From contig NZ_AFJI01000100.1 in NCBI RefSeq assembly GCF_000264785.1, positions 1 to 64,000 of the forward strand: a stretch of 64,000 nucleotides of DNA. Reading direction: 5' to 3'. The translations under genes and the position numbers were made by a program. Source of the DNA: Edwardsiella ictaluri ATCC 33202. GTDB lineage: Bacteria > Pseudomonadota > Gammaproteobacteria > Enterobacterales > Enterobacteriaceae. This document shows, in pieces, positions 31,887 to 41,688 of the stretch (positions within the stretch are counted from its first letter, which is position 1; every line of letters starts with the position of its first letter). The notes beneath the pieces were generated by a model, which ran no database searches, was not told the origin of the DNA, and was given only the letters and a program-made list of their open reading frames with translations.

Positions 31887-32474
31887 ATGAACCTACTGCG
31901 TTCGTTATTTACCGCCGGGGCGCTGGTCAGTGGGCTGCTGCTTTCCACTCCGTCACTCTCCACCCCGCCGACGGCGGGAGAGGGGGCGACGCCAGCGCAG
32001 GCAGAGGTCGTTTTACAGCGCGATCCCAACCAGGGGTGCCTGGACTGCCATAAAACACCGCAGGATCGCCTGCACGGGCGTCATAGCCAGGAGAAAAATC
32101 CCAATACCGGCTCGGCGATCGCCTGCAGCAACTGTCATGGCAACGTCTCCCTTGAGCGTCACCGCGACGGTGCGCCGGACGTGATGCGCTTTAACCGTGA
32201 CGGGCATAGCGCTGCACAGCAAAACAGCGTGTGTATGTCCTGCCATCTACCAGAGAAGCTGCAAAAGGCGTTCTGGCCGCACGATGTACATCTTGCCGCG
32301 GTAAGTTGTGCCGCCTGTCACAGCCTGCATCCGCAGTCGGATCCGGTCATCCGGCTGAACGAGCGCGAGCGCGTCGTGCTGTGCGTAGACTGTCACCGCC
32401 AGCAGCAGGATAACCCGGCGTTCGATCCGGCAGCGGTGACGCTGAAAATGCCGGGTAAGGAGCTGCGGCCATGA
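31887..32474 (+). CDS. nrfB: Pentaheme cytochrome NrfB, electron donor to NrfA
   Basis: Periplasmic electron carrier between NrfCD and NrfA. Five CxxCH sites: CLDCH, CSNCH, CMSCH, CAACH and CVDCH, behind an Sec signal (LFTAGALVSGLLLSTPSLS). 195 aa. The stop overlaps the nrfC start by 4 bp. Confidence 0.94.
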   Translation: MNLLRSLFTAGALVSGLLLSTPSLSTPPTAGEGATPAQAEVVLQRDPNQGCLDCHKTPQDRLHGRHSQEKNPNTGSAIACSNCHGNVSLERHRDGAPDVMRFNRDGHSAAQQNSVCMSCHLPEKLQKAFWPHDVHLAAVSCAACHSLHPQSDPVIRLNERERVVLCVDCHRQQQDNPAFDPAAVTLKMPGKELRP

Positions 32475-33142
32475 GTTGCTCCCGTCGACGTTTCATCGCC
32501 GGGCTGGGCGTCATGGCGCTCTCCGGCGGCGCCTTGCCACGGGTGGTGGCCTCCGCCGTGACGTCGCAGGGCGTCCGGCTGGGCATGGTATATGATGAAA
32601 ACCGCTGCATCGGCTGCACCGCCTGTATGGAGGCCTGCCGCGAGGTTAATCGGGTGCCCGCTGGCGTATCACGTCTGGAGATCATCCGCAGCGAACCCAT
32701 CGGCCAGTTTCCGGCGGTAAAATATCGCTTTTTCCGCCACTCCTGCCAGCACTGTGACGATGCGCCCTGCGTTAACGCCTGCCCGACCGGCGCATCGTTT
32801 CGCGACGCCGCCAGCGGCATTGTCGACGTCGACCCCGATCTGTGCGTCGGCTGTCAGTACTGCATCGCCGCCTGTCCTTACCGGGTGCGTTTTATCCACC
32901 CGGTCAGCAGGACGGCGGATAAGTGCGATTTCTGTCGTAAAACCAACCTGAAGGCGGGTAAGGAGCCCGCCTGTGTGCTGGCCTGTCCGACCCGGGCGCT
33001 CACCTTTGGCGATCTCGACGATCCCGCCAGCGCGGTGAGCCGTCTGCTGCGCGAACAGCCGAGCTACCGCTACAAGCTGGCGCTGGGCACCCGCCCGAAA
33101 CTGTATCGTATTCCGTTCCGCTACGGGGAGGTGAATTCATGA
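32471..33142 (+). CDS. nrfC: Four-cluster Fe-S protein NrfC
   Basis: Periplasmic ferredoxin-type subunit that takes electrons from NrfD. A Tat-type signal (SRRRFIAGLGVMALSGG) leads into four 4Fe-4S motifs: CIGCTACMEAC, CQHCDDAPCVNAC, CVGCQYCIAAC and CDFC...CVLAC. 223 aa. Overlaps nrfB and nrfD by 4 bp on each side. Confidence 0.95.
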   Translation: MSCSRRRFIAGLGVMALSGGALPRVVASAVTSQGVRLGMVYDENRCIGCTACMEACREVNRVPAGVSRLEIIRSEPIGQFPAVKYRFFRHSCQHCDDAPCVNACPTGASFRDAASGIVDVDPDLCVGCQYCIAACPYRVRFIHPVSRTADKCDFCRKTNLKAGKEPACVLACPTRALTFGDLDDPASAVSRLLREQPSYRYKLALGTRPKLYRIPFRYGEVNS

Positions 33143-34080
33143 CATCGCCGTTTCATTTTCCGTCGCTGGTCTGGGATTGGCCGATCGCCATCGATCTGTT
33201 TCTGGTCAGCGTCTCAGCCGGTCTGGTTGCACTGGCGGTCATGGCGCGCGGCTGGCGCGGAGAGCGCGCGGAGGCCAGCGCGGTGATGCGCGCCACGCTG
33301 TGGCTGGCGCCGCTGACGGTCATGCTGGGGCTGCTGATGCTGGCGCTGCATCTGGCGCGGCCGTGGATGTTCTGGAAGGTTAGCCTGCACTATAACCTGA
33401 GTTCGGTGCTCTCCGTGCGGGTACTGCTGTTCCAGATCTACCTGCCGCTGCTGCTGCTGTGGCTGGCGCTGTGGTTTACGCCATCGCTGACCGGGCTGCT
33501 GGAGCGGAGGTGGCCGGGCGCCCTGCGTCTGGCTGCGCTGCTGACGCGCCTGCAGGGGCTGCGGCATCCGCTGTCCATCATCCTGCTGATCCTGGCGCTG
33601 TTGCTTGGCATCTATAACGGCCTGCTGCTCTCGGCGCTGAAGTCTTACCCGATGCTGAACTCGCCCCTGCTGCCCGCGCTGTTCCTGTGCGCCGCGCTGA
33701 GTTGTGGCGTGGCGGTAGCCCTATTGGCCTCGCTGTGGCTGCACGGTGACGACGTGGCGATGGAGCAGGCGCGTCTGCGCCGTATCGAGGCTCCCCTGGG
33801 GGGCGTGTTGTTAGCGCTGCTGCTGCTATTTGTGCTGGGGCTGGCGCAGGGCGATGCGGCCAAGCAGCGGGCACTGGCCACGCTGCTGGACGGCGGTTTC
33901 TGGAGCTGGTGGCTGTGGCTGGGCGTGGTCGGCATTGGCATTATCCTACCCCTGATGCTGCGCCTGGTGACGCGGGGTAGCCTGCGCCTGCGCATCCTTC
34001 TGGGGAGCGGAATAACGCTATGCGGTCTGCTGCTGCTGCATCTGTTCATCCTGTACGCCGGGCAGCTGACGGTGGTCTGA
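33139..34080 (+). CDS. nrfD: Quinol-oxidising membrane subunit NrfD
   Basis: Polytopic inner-membrane protein of the PsrC/NrfD family with about eight hydrophobic segments; it oxidises menaquinol and feeds NrfC. The N-terminal VWDWPIAIDLFLVSVSAG is family-typical. 313 aa. Confidence 0.93.
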   Translation: MTSPFHFPSLVWDWPIAIDLFLVSVSAGLVALAVMARGWRGERAEASAVMRATLWLAPLTVMLGLLMLALHLARPWMFWKVSLHYNLSSVLSVRVLLFQIYLPLLLLWLALWFTPSLTGLLERRWPGALRLAALLTRLQGLRHPLSIILLILALLLGIYNGLLLSALKSYPMLNSPLLPALFLCAALSCGVAVALLASLWLHGDDVAMEQARLRRIEAPLGGVLLALLLLFVLGLAQGDAAKQRALATLLDGGFWSWWLWLGVVGIGIILPLMLRLVTRGSLRLRILLGSGITLCGLLLLHLFILYAGQLTVV

Positions 34081-34118
34081 GCTGGCGATGAGGCGAATCT
34101 ACCCCCTAAGGAGCCGGT

Positions 34119-35813
34119 GTGCTGTGGTGGCCTGAACTGGGATTTATTGCCCTGCTGCTGGCGCTGTGCGTCAGCCTGCTGACGGCGCTGCTGAGCCTGG
34201 CGGGCGGCGGGCCGTGGGCGCAACGCCTGCCCGCGCTGTGTCCACGGCGCTGGTCGTTGGCTCAGCTGGCGCTGACGGCGGTGGGATTTGTGCTGCTGCT
34301 GCTGGCGCTGCTGGCGGATGATTTCTCCCTGCGCTATGTCGCCCAGCACAGCCATTCCGCGCTGGCGCGCGGGCTAAAGCTGGCCGCCGCCTGGGGCGGC
34401 CACGAGGGATCGCTGCTGTTGTGGCTGCTGTGTCTGGCGGGGTGGAGCGCCCTGTATGCCCTGTGCGCCCGCCGTCAGGCGGCGCAGGCGAACGCCTATA
34501 CCTTGGGGCTAATGGCGCTGATCGTCGGCGCCTTTCTGCTGTTTATCGTCACCCTCGGCGATCCCTTCACCCGTCAGTTCCCCGCACCGCCGGAGGGGCG
34601 GGATCTTAACCCGATGCTGCAGCACCCCGGGCTGATCTTCCATCCGCCACTGCTGTACCTGGGCTATGGCGGGCTGGCCCTGTGCGCCGCCCGTCTGTTG
34701 GCTGGGCTGTTGGCGCGCCAGACGGCGCAGGCGATGGCCGATGACTGCTGGCGCTGGCTGCTGCCGGCTTGGGGGTGCCTGAGCACCGGGATCATCTTGG
34801 GGTCATGGTGGGCCTACAGCGAACTGGGCTGGGGCGGGTTCTGGTTTTGGGATCCGGTGGAAAACGCCTCGCTGTTGCCCTGGCTGAGCGCGACGGCGCT
34901 GCTGCACAGCCTGAGCGTCACCCGGCGCAGCGGCGCGCTGGCGCACTGGTCGCTGCTGCTGGCGCTGACATCGCTGATCTTTACCCTGATGGGCACGCTG
35001 ATCGTGCGCTCCGGCGTTTTGCTGTCGGTGCATGCCTTCGCGCTGGACGAGGCGCGCGCGTTGGCGCTATTGCTGCTGTTCGGCGGTCTTTCCGTCGGTG
35101 CCCTGACGCTGTACGCCTTGTCTGCGGGACGGCTGACGCCGGTGACGACGCCGGCCTCCCTGCCGCTGCAGGGGATCCTGTGGCTGTTCAGCGCCGCGGC
35201 ACTGATCGTGCTGATCGGCACGCTGTATCCCATGCTGTACGGCCTGCTGGGCTGGGGGCGGATTTCGGTGGGCGCGCCTTACTTTAACGGCGTACTGCTG
35301 CCATTCGCGCTGCTGGCGCTGGCGCTGATGCTGTATGGCGGGCTGCGGCGCAGGGTGGGGGCGGGTGGATGCCTGGCCCACTTGGGGGCGCTGCTGTGTG
35401 CGCTGGGGATCGGGCTGCACGCCGCCGGGCAGCAGGAGCGCAGCGTGGCACTGGCGCCCGGGCAGTCGACGCAGCTGGGGGAGTACCGTTTTACCCTGCG
35501 GGAGGTAACGCAGTTTGCGCGCGGTAACTATACCGCCGAGCGCGGGGAGATTTGGGTGCAGCGGGGGGGGGATACAGTGGCGCGCCTGTATCCGGAGCGA
35601 CGCCACTATCTGGCCCGCAACCAGCAGATGTTTGAGCCGGGCATCAGCTGGAGCTGGCGCGATGAATGGTACGCCCTGATGGCGGAAAAGCAGGGCGATC
35701 GTTATGCCCTGCGCCTGTACCTGCGCCAGGGGGTACGCTGGATTTGGTGCGGCGGCGGTCTGATGATCGCCGGGGCGCTGCTGTGTCTGCGGAGGCGACG
35801 GAGGGAGCCATGA
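34119..35813 (+). CDS. nrfE: CcmF-like heme lyase subunit NrfE
   Basis: Membrane protein that, with NrfF and NrfG, attaches heme to the CWSCK site of NrfA. The WWD heme-handling loop is visible (GWGGFWFWDPVENASLLPWL), with WGGHEGSLLLW upstream. Starts with GTG after AAGGAG. 564 aa, a little over the E. coli length. Overlaps nrfF as ATGA. Confidence 0.93.
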   Translation: MLWWPELGFIALLLALCVSLLTALLSLAGGGPWAQRLPALCPRRWSLAQLALTAVGFVLLLLALLADDFSLRYVAQHSHSALARGLKLAAAWGGHEGSLLLWLLCLAGWSALYALCARRQAAQANAYTLGLMALIVGAFLLFIVTLGDPFTRQFPAPPEGRDLNPMLQHPGLIFHPPLLYLGYGGLALCAARLLAGLLARQTAQAMADDCWRWLLPAWGCLSTGIILGSWWAYSELGWGGFWFWDPVENASLLPWLSATALLHSLSVTRRSGALAHWSLLLALTSLIFTLMGTLIVRSGVLLSVHAFALDEARALALLLLFGGLSVGALTLYALSAGRLTPVTTPASLPLQGILWLFSAAALIVLIGTLYPMLYGLLGWGRISVGAPYFNGVLLPFALLALALMLYGGLRRRVGAGGCLAHLGALLCALGIGLHAAGQQERSVALAPGQSTQLGEYRFTLREVTQFARGNYTAERGEIWVQRGGDTVARLYPERRHYLARNQQMFEPGISWSWRDEWYALMAEKQGDRYALRLYLRQGVRWIWCGGGLMIAGALLCLRRRRREP

Positions 35814-36193
35814 GAATCATTAGCGGGGGACTCTGGGCGCTGCTGCTGCTGTGCGGGGCCGCGCGGGCGCAGGTGGTGGATGCGTGGGCGTTTCCTTCGC
35901 CCCAGGCGCGAGATCAAGGGCTGGCTATCGCCGCCCAGCTACGCTGTCCCCAGTGCCAGAATCAGAACCTGCTTGAGTCCAATGCGCCGGTGGCCGTGGC
36001 GATGCGTCATGAGGTGTTTCGCCGGGTGGCGCAGGGGCAGGATGAGGCGCAGATCGTCGATTTCATGGCGGCGCGCTACGGAGAGTTTGTGCGCTATCGA
36101 CCCGCCGTCAATCGCCATACGGTGCTGCTGTGGGGACTGCCGCCGCTGCTGCTGTTGATGATCGTCGTTGGGCTGTGGCGGAGGCGACGGTGA
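35810..36193 (+). CDS. nrfF: CcmH-like heme lyase subunit NrfF
   Basis: Periplasmic thiol-redox subunit of the NrfEFG lyase. Signal peptide, then the CcmH motif LRCPQCQNQNLLESNAP, then a C-terminal membrane anchor (LLWGLPPLLLLMIVVGLW). Start at 35810 overlaps the nrfE stop. 127 aa, as in E. coli. Confidence 0.93.
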   Translation: MRIISGGLWALLLLCGAARAQVVDAWAFPSPQARDQGLAIAAQLRCPQCQNQNLLESNAPVAVAMRHEVFRRVAQGQDEAQIVDFMAARYGEFVRYRPAVNRHTVLLWGLPPLLLLMIVVGLWRRRR

Positions 36194-36768
36194 GCCTCTG
36201 GCGCGCGCTGCTGCTGCCGGTGCTGGCGCTGAGCCTGGCGCTGGCGGGCTATGGCCTGAGCGGACGGGCGGCGTCGGTGCTGCAGGCGCAGCGTCTGCGC
36301 GATGATCCGCAGCGACAGTTTACCCCCCAGCAGCAGGCGGATCGTATGCTGGCGCAGCGCTGGGAGGCGGTGCGGGCGGCGCCCGACAGCGGTGAGGCCT
36401 GGGCGGCGCTGGGGCAGCACTATCTGTGGCTGGGACAGAGCCGCGACGCTCTGCGCGCCTACGATCGGGCCATCGAGCTGCGCGCCGATAGCGCTGAGCT
36501 GTGGGCGGCGCGGGCCGCGGCGGGCTACTACGATGCCGGGCAGCAGATGACGGCGCAGGTGCAGGAGGATATCAGAAGGGCGCTGCGTCTCGATCCCGGG
36601 GAGGTTTCCGCGCTGATGCTGTTGGCGGCGGATGCCTTTATGCTGGCGGACTACCCGCGGGCGATCGGGCTATGGCAGCGCCTGCTGGACGGCGGATCTG
36701 CGCGGATTAACCGGCGTCAGCTGATCGAGGCTATCGCCACCGCCCGAATGATGCAGCGACAGGGATAG
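36190..36768 (+). CDS. nrfG: TPR subunit NrfG of the NrfA heme lyase
   Basis: N-terminally anchored TPR protein that recognises the C-terminus of apo-NrfA. It starts with GTG at 36190, overlapping the nrfF stop as GTGA, with GGAGG upstream. TPR residues such as GEAWAALGQHYLWLGQSRDA are clear. 192 aa. Ends 12 bp before the convergent xseA. Confidence 0.92.
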   Translation: MSLWRALLLPVLALSLALAGYGLSGRAASVLQAQRLRDDPQRQFTPQQQADRMLAQRWEAVRAAPDSGEAWAALGQHYLWLGQSRDALRAYDRAIELRADSAELWAARAAAGYYDAGQQMTAQVQEDIRRALRLDPGEVSALMLLAADAFMLADYPRAIGLWQRLLDGGSARINRRQLIEAIATARMMQRQG

Positions 36769-36780
36769 TCACAACGGGGG

Positions 36781-38163
36781 CTACGCGCTGCCCTTTGTCC
36801 CGCGGGGGCGGCGGGCAGTCAGTGGCCGGGTCGCGGTGACCTGACTTTCGACCCAGCCGTCCTCCAGGCGGGTGCGCAGGGTATCTCCCGGAGCGACCTG
36901 CTCGCGGTGGCGCAGTAGCTGACCGTCATCGCGCTGGGTCACGCTGAAGCCGCGCGCCAGCGTCGCCAGCGGGCTCATGCCCTCCAGGCGAGAGCACAGG
37001 GCGCCAAAGCGCTCCCGCCGGGCGGCCACGCTGCGCTGTAGCTGACTTTCCAAACGGTGGCTGAGCTGCTGCAGGTGGTACTGCTGCTGGCGCAGGGCAT
37101 GCGCCGGAGAGCGCTGCTGTAGGCGTTCTCCACCCAGGCGCCAGCGTCGCTCCGCCAGGCGTAGCTGGGTATCGATGGCCTCCTCCAGGCGGCGGTGCAG
37201 GCTAAGCAGTCGCGCCTGCTGGCGCGCCAGACGCAGCTGGGGGTGCTGTTGCTCCAGGCGGTGACGCAGCTGCTGTAGGCGCTGACGGCGGCGCGCGAGG
37301 GTATAATCCAGCGCCATATCCAGCCGCTGACGCTGGCTCAGCAGACGGCGCAGCAGTTCGTCCCGGTTACGGCTGACCACTTCGGCCGCCGCCGAGGGGG
37401 TCGGCGCGCGCAGATCGGCGACAAAGTCGGCGATGCTGACGTCGGTCTCATGGCCGACGGCGCTGACGATGGGAATATGGCTGGCGAAGATCGCCCGCGC
37501 GACCCGTTCATCGTTGAAGCTCCACAGATCTTCCAGGGAACCGCCGCCGCGCCCGACGATCAGCACGTCGCACTCCGCGCGCAGGTTGGCCAGTGCAATT
37601 GCGCGCACCAGCTGCCCGGGCGCCTCGCCACCTTGCACCGCGCTGGGGTAGATCACCACCGGCAGGGCCGGATCGCGTCGGCGCAGCACGTGTAGCACGT
37701 CGTGCAGCGCTGCACCGCTGGTGGAGGTGATCACCCCGACGCAGCGTGCCGGTGACGGCAGCGGCTGTTTGTGGCCGACGTCAAATAGCCCTTCGGCCTG
37801 CAGACGCTGTTTGAGCGCCTCGAACTGCTGCTGCAGCAGGCCGTCGCCCGCAGGCTGCATACTTTCGGCGATCAGCTGATAGTCGCCGCGCGATTCATAC
37901 AGCGTGATACTGGCGCGAACCAGGACCTGCTGGCCATTCTGCGGACGAAAGGTCACGCGGCGGTTGCTGTTGCGAAACATGGCGCAACGCACCTGTGCCT
38001 TGTCATCCTTGAGGGTGAAATACCAGTGGCCGGAGGCGGGCTGGGAAAGATTGGAGATTTCGGCCGACAGCCAAATCTGCCCCATCTCCAGCTCCAACAG
38101 CTGGCGCACGGTCTGATTTAACCGGCTGACGGTAAAGATGGTGGGGGTAACAGGCTGCGTCAT
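36781..38163 (-). CDS. xseA: Exodeoxyribonuclease VII large subunit
   Basis: Large subunit of the ssDNA-specific exonuclease VII. N-terminal OB fold ([20 protein letters not shown]), catalytic core with [15 protein letters not shown] and [20 protein letters not shown], then long coiled-coil helices. 460 aa. Divergent from guaB. Confidence 0.96.
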   Translation of the reverse strand: MTQPVTPTIFTVSRLNQTVRQLLELEMGQIWLSAEISNLSQPASGHWYFTLKDDKAQVRCAMFRNSNRRVTFRPQNGQQVLVRASITLYESRGDYQLIAESMQPAGDGLLQQQFEALKQRLQAEGLFDVGHKQPLPSPARCVGVITSTSGAALHDVLHVLRRRDPALPVVIYPSAVQGGEAPGQLVRAIALANLRAECDVLIVGRGGGSLEDLWSFNDERVARAIFASHIPIVSAVGHETDVSIADFVADLRAPTPSAAAEVVSRNRDELLRRLLSQRQRLDMALDYTLARRRQRLQQLRHRLEQQHPQLRLARQQARLLSLHRRLEEAIDTQLRLAERRWRLGGERLQQRSPAHALRQQQYHLQQLSHRLESQLQRSVAARRERFGALCSRLEGMSPLATLARGFSVTQRDDGQLLRHREQVAPGDTLRTRLEDGWVESQVTATRPLTARRPRGTKGSA

Positions 38164-38255
38164 GTGACCTGGATCAAACTTAAAATCATACTGTTAATTA
38201 GTCGATACTACATGCATGGCTATGCATCGCAAGATATTTCTGAAAAAAATGCTGG

Positions 38256-38271
38256 AGGCAACCGATTTCGG
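38256..38271 (+). promoter_or_regulatory. PurR operator of guaBA
   Basis: AGGCAACCGATTTCGG agrees with the PurR consensus ANGCAANCGNTTNCNT at all fixed positions except the last. It lies immediately upstream of the -10, so binding would block RNA polymerase. Confidence 0.82.
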
Positions 38272-38275
38272 CCTG

Positions 38276-38281
38276 TATAAT
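38276..38281 (+). promoter_or_regulatory. -10 element of the guaBA promoter
   Basis: Perfect TATAAT 54 bp ahead of the guaB ATG. No good -35 is present at the usual distance (TGGAGG at 38253), and the region upstream is AT-rich. Confidence 0.7.
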
Positions 38282-38334
38282 GCCGCGGCAATATTAAATC
38301 TGGTTTGACCTTCCTCTCTGGTGAGATATTGCCC

Positions 38335-39801
38335 ATGCTACGTATTGTTAAAGAAGCCCTAACGTTTGATGATGTTCTCTTGGTTCCCGCCCATTCTACC
38401 GTTCTGCCGAACACCGCCGAACTTGGCACTCAGCTGACTGCCACTATTCACCTGAACATTCCTATGCTGTCCGCCGCCATGGACACCGTCACCGAAGCGC
38501 GTCTGGCGATTGCGCTGGCGCAGGAAGGGGGCATTGGCTTTATCCATAAAAACATGCCCATCGAGCGCCAGGCCGAAGAAGTCCGCCGGGTGAAGAAGCA
38601 CGAGTCCGGCGTGGTGACCGACCCGCAGACCGTGACGCCGGGCACTACCTTGCGCGAAGTGAAGGCCCTGACCGAGCGTAACGGCTTCGCCGGTTACCCG
38701 GTGGTGACGGAAGATAACCAGCTGGTGGGGATCATCACCGGCCGCGACGTACGCTTCGTGACTGACCTGGAGCAGCCGGTAACCGCGGTGATGACGCCGA
38801 AGGCGCGCCTGGTGACGGTGAAAGAGGGCGAAGCCCGCGACGTGGTGCTGCAGCGCATGCACGAAAAGCGCGTTGAGAAGGCCTTGGTGGTGGACGATAG
38901 CTTCCACCTGCGCGGCATGATCACCGTGAAAGATTTCCAGAAGGCCGAGCGCAAGCCGAACGCCTGTAAGGATGAGCATGGCCGCCTGCGTGTCGGCGCC
39001 GCCGTCGGCGCCGGTGCCGGTAACGAAGAGCGCATCGCCGCGCTGGTCGAGGCCGGCGTCGATGTGCTGCTGATCGACTCCTCTCACGGCCACTCCGAAG
39101 GTGTGCTGCAGCGCATTCGCGAAACCCGCGCTAAATTCCCGCAGCTGCAGATCATCGGCGGCAACGTTGCGACGGCCGCCGGCGCCAAGGCGCTGGCTGA
39201 CGCGGGGGTGAACGCCGTCAAAGTGGGTATCGGCCCGGGCTCTATCTGTACCACCCGTATCGTGACCGGCGTCGGTGTACCGCAGATCACTGCCGTCTCT
39301 GACGCCGTCGCCGCCCTGGAGGGGACCGGCATTCCGGTGATCGCCGATGGCGGTATCCGTTTCTCCGGCGACATCGCCAAGGCGCTGGCCGCCGGCGCCG
39401 CCTGCGTCATGGTCGGCTCCATGCTGGCCGGGACCGAAGAGTCCCCGGGAGAGATCGAGCTGTATCAGGGGCGTTCCTTCAAGTCCTACCGTGGCATGGG
39501 CTCGCTGGGCGCGATGTCTAAGGGCTCCTCCGACCGTTACTTCCAGAGCGATAACGCCGCCGATAAACTGGTGCCGGAAGGCATCGAAGGGCGCGTGGCC
39601 TATAAGGGCCGTCTGAAAGAGATCGTACACCAGCAGATGGGCGGCCTGCGCTCCTGCATGGGGCTGACCGGCTGTGCCACCATCGATGAGCTGCGCACCA
39701 AGGCGCAGTTCGTGCGCATCACCGGCTCCGGTATTCAGGAGAGCCACGTGCACGACGTGACCATTACCAAAGAGTCACCGAATTACCGTCTGGGTTCCTA
39801 A
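38335..39801 (+). CDS. guaB: IMP dehydrogenase
   Basis: Oxidises IMP to XMP, the committed step to GMP. Visible: N-terminal [15 protein letters not shown], two CBS domains (about residues 93-205), catalytic cysteine in [15 protein letters not shown], and the flap GMGSLGAM. Start chosen at 38335 ([11 protein letters not shown]), aligned with E. coli, rather than an in-frame ATG ten codons upstream. 488 aa. guaA follows after 84 bp. Confidence 0.98.
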   Translation: MLRIVKEALTFDDVLLVPAHSTVLPNTAELGTQLTATIHLNIPMLSAAMDTVTEARLAIALAQEGGIGFIHKNMPIERQAEEVRRVKKHESGVVTDPQTVTPGTTLREVKALTERNGFAGYPVVTEDNQLVGIITGRDVRFVTDLEQPVTAVMTPKARLVTVKEGEARDVVLQRMHEKRVEKALVVDDSFHLRGMITVKDFQKAERKPNACKDEHGRLRVGAAVGAGAGNEERIAALVEAGVDVLLIDSSHGHSEGVLQRIRETRAKFPQLQIIGGNVATAAGAKALADAGVNAVKVGIGPGSICTTRIVTGVGVPQITAVSDAVAALEGTGIPVIADGGIRFSGDIAKALAAGAACVMVGSMLAGTEESPGEIELYQGRSFKSYRGMGSLGAMSKGSSDRYFQSDNAADKLVPEGIEGRVAYKGRLKEIVHQQMGGLRSCMGLTGCATIDELRTKAQFVRITGSGIQESHVHDVTITKESPNYRLGS

Positions 39802-39812
39802 CCCGACGAGCC

Positions 39813-39835
39813 GGGCCCGGTGCAGCGCCGGGCCC
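39813..39835 (+). other. Intercistronic hairpin guaB-guaA
   Basis: Stem GGGCCCGG / CCGGGCCC with a 7-base loop and no T-tract, between guaB and guaA. Probably affects message stability within the operon. Confidence 0.5.
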
Positions 39836-39885
39836 GCTGAGTTTGTACCGTTTTGCCCGATCAATTTGCCAATACAGAGCCCCTA

Positions 39886-41463
39886 ATGACGCAAAATATT
39901 CATCAAGATCGTATCCTGATCCTGGATTTCGGTTCACAGTACACCCAGTTATTGGCCCGTCGCGTGCGTGAAATCGGCGTTTACTGCGAGCTGTGGGCAT
40001 GGGATGTCAGCGAAGCGCAGATCCGCGACTTCAATCCCAGTGGCATCATTCTGTCCGGCGGTCCGGAGAGCACCACCGAAGCCGGCAGCCCCCGTGCGCC
40101 GGAGTATGTGTTCCAGGCGGGCGTCCCGGTACTGGGCGTCTGCTACGGCATGCAGACCATGGCCATGCAGCTGGGCGGCCGCGTGGAGAGCTCCACCGAG
40201 CGCGAGTTTGGCTATGCCAAGGTAGAGGTCACGGCGCCGGGCCGTCTGTTCGACGGCATTCAGGACGCCCTTAGCGCCGACGGTAACGCCGTGCTGGACG
40301 TGTGGATGAGCCACGGTGACAAAGTGACGGCGATCCCGTCTGACTTCACCACCGTCGCCAGCACCGAAACCTGCCCGTATGCCATTATGGCCAACGAAGC
40401 AAAACGCTTCTACGGCGTGCAGTTCCACCCGGAGGTTACCCATACCCATCAGGGTCAGCATATGCTGCAGCGCTTTGTGCTGGAGATCTGTGGCTGCGCT
40501 GCGCTGTGGACCCCGGCCACCATCATCGAAGACGCCGTCGTCCGCATGCGTGAGCAGATCGGCGACGACGAGGTGATCCTCGGCCTGTCCGGCGGCGTGG
40601 ACTCTTCTGTCACCGCGCTGCTGCTGCACCGCGCCATCGGCAAGCGCCTGACCTGCGTCTTTGTGGACAACGGCCTGCTGCGCCTGAACGAAGCCGAGCA
40701 GGTGATGGATATGTTTGGCGATCGGTTCGGTCTGAACATCATTCACGTCAACGCCGAAGCGCGCTTCCTCTCGGCGCTGTCCGGCATCGCCGACCCGGAA
40801 GCCAAGCGCAAGACCATCGGGCGGGTCTTCGTCGAGGTATTCGATGAAGAGGCGGCCAAGCTGCCCCAGGTCAAGTGGCTGGCGCAGGGCACCATCTACC
40901 CGGACGTGATCGAGTCCGCCGCCTCTGCCACCGGCAAGGCGCATGTGATCAAGTCGCACCACAACGTGGGCGGCCTGCCGGAGGAGATGAAGCTGGGTCT
41001 GGTCGAGCCGCTGAAGGAGCTGTTTAAGGATGAAGTGCGCAAGATCGGTCTGGAGCTGGGGCTGCCGTACGACATGCTGTACCGCCACCCGTTCCCGGGG
41101 CCGGGTCTGGGCGTGCGCGTGCTGGGTGAAGTGAAGAAAGAGTACTGCGACCTGCTGCGCCGCGCCGATGCCATCTTCATCGAAGAGCTGCACAAGGCCG
41201 ACCTGTATAACAAGGTGAGCCAGGCGTTTACCGTCTTCCTGCCGGTGCGCTCCGTCGGCGTTATGGGCGATGGCCGTAAGTATGACTGGGTGGTCTCCCT
41301 GCGTGCGGTGGAAACCATCGACTTCATGACCGCGCACTGGGCACACCTGCCCTATGACTTCCTGGGCCGTGTTTCCAACCGCATCATCAACGAGGTCAAC
41401 GGCATCTCCCGCGTGGTGTACGATATCTCCGGCAAGCCGCCGGCCACCATCGAGTGGGAATGA
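39886..41463 (+). CDS. guaA: GMP synthase (glutamine-hydrolysing)
   Basis: Converts XMP to GMP. The N-terminal glutaminase domain has the nucleophile in [10 protein letters not shown] and His/Glu in [10 protein letters not shown]; the ATP-pyrophosphatase domain has the loop [11 protein letters not shown], and the dimerisation domain ends KPPATIEWE. Start at 39886 ([11 protein letters not shown]). 525 aa. Its last bases are a well-known integration site for mobile elements, and an integrase gene follows. Confidence 0.98.
   Translation: MTQNIHQDRILILDFGSQYTQLLARRVREIGVYCELWAWDVSEAQIRDFNPSGIILSGGPESTTEAGSPRAPEYVFQAGVPVLGVCYGMQTMAMQLGGRVESSTEREFGYAKVEVTAPGRLFDGIQDALSADGNAVLDVWMSHGDKVTAIPSDFTTVASTETCPYAIMANEAKRFYGVQFHPEVTHTHQGQHMLQRFVLEICGCAALWTPATIIEDAVVRMREQIGDDEVILGLSGGVDSSVTALLLHRAIGKRLTCVFVDNGLLRLNEAEQVMDMFGDRFGLNIIHVNAEARFLSALSGIADPEAKRKTIGRVFVEVFDEEAAKLPQVKWLAQGTIYPDVIESAASATGKAHVIKSHHNVGGLPEEMKLGLVEPLKELFKDEVRKIGLELGLPYDMLYRHPFPGPGLGVRVLGEVKKEYCDLLRRADAIFIEELHKADLYNKVSQAFTVFLPVRSVGVMGDGRKYDWVVSLRAVETIDFMTAHWAHLPYDFLGRVSNRIINEVNGISRVVYDISGKPPATIEWE
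41452..41463 (+). other. Probable attL core at the guaA 3' end
   Basis: GAGTGGGAATGA, the last four codons of guaA, is a commonly used attachment core. The assignment comes from the adjacent integrase; the partner copy is beyond the window. Confidence 0.5.
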
Positions 41464-41508
41464 TCCGTTAACGTTTTTCTGCCGTTAACTGCCGTGAAAA
41501 ACAACACT

Positions 41509-41537
41509 AACCGCCTTGATTAACAGGTGGTTTTTTT
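41509..41537 (+). terminator. Terminator after guaA
   Basis: Stem AACCGCCT / AGGTGGTT (one G-T pair) followed by seven T. It separates guaA from the integrase gene. Confidence 0.8.
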
Positions 41538-41579
41538 GTTTTTTACCCTTGGTATCCATCAACGGCTATCGGTTATTTT

Positions 41580-41666
41580 TGACGGTAAAATTGACGGTAT
41601 AATAATTTTCAGCTCAGTATCACACTCCATTTTACCGTCAGGTTTTAGTCTGTGGTGACGGTAAAT
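41580..41666. repeat. Cluster of TGACGGTAAA repeats ahead of int, candidate arm sites
   Basis: Four copies of the 11-mer lie in 87 bp: TGACGGTAAAA at 41580, TGACGGTATAA at 41592, inverted TTTTACCGTCA at 41630 and TGACGGTAAAT at 41656. Two more exact copies are inside the integrase gene (41949 forward, 41991 inverted). They look like arm-type integrase binding sites. Confidence 0.6.
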
Positions 41667-41688
41667 TTTTACTATGGAGGATGCAGGG

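Noticed and set aside
38359-39753. Long open frame antisense to guaB, also antisense frames over guaA (39949-41346), bamB (25734-27011) and rlmN (19449-20747)
   Set aside because: Products are rich in H, Q, R and G, resemble no family, and mirror the codon bias of the strongly conserved genes opposite them.
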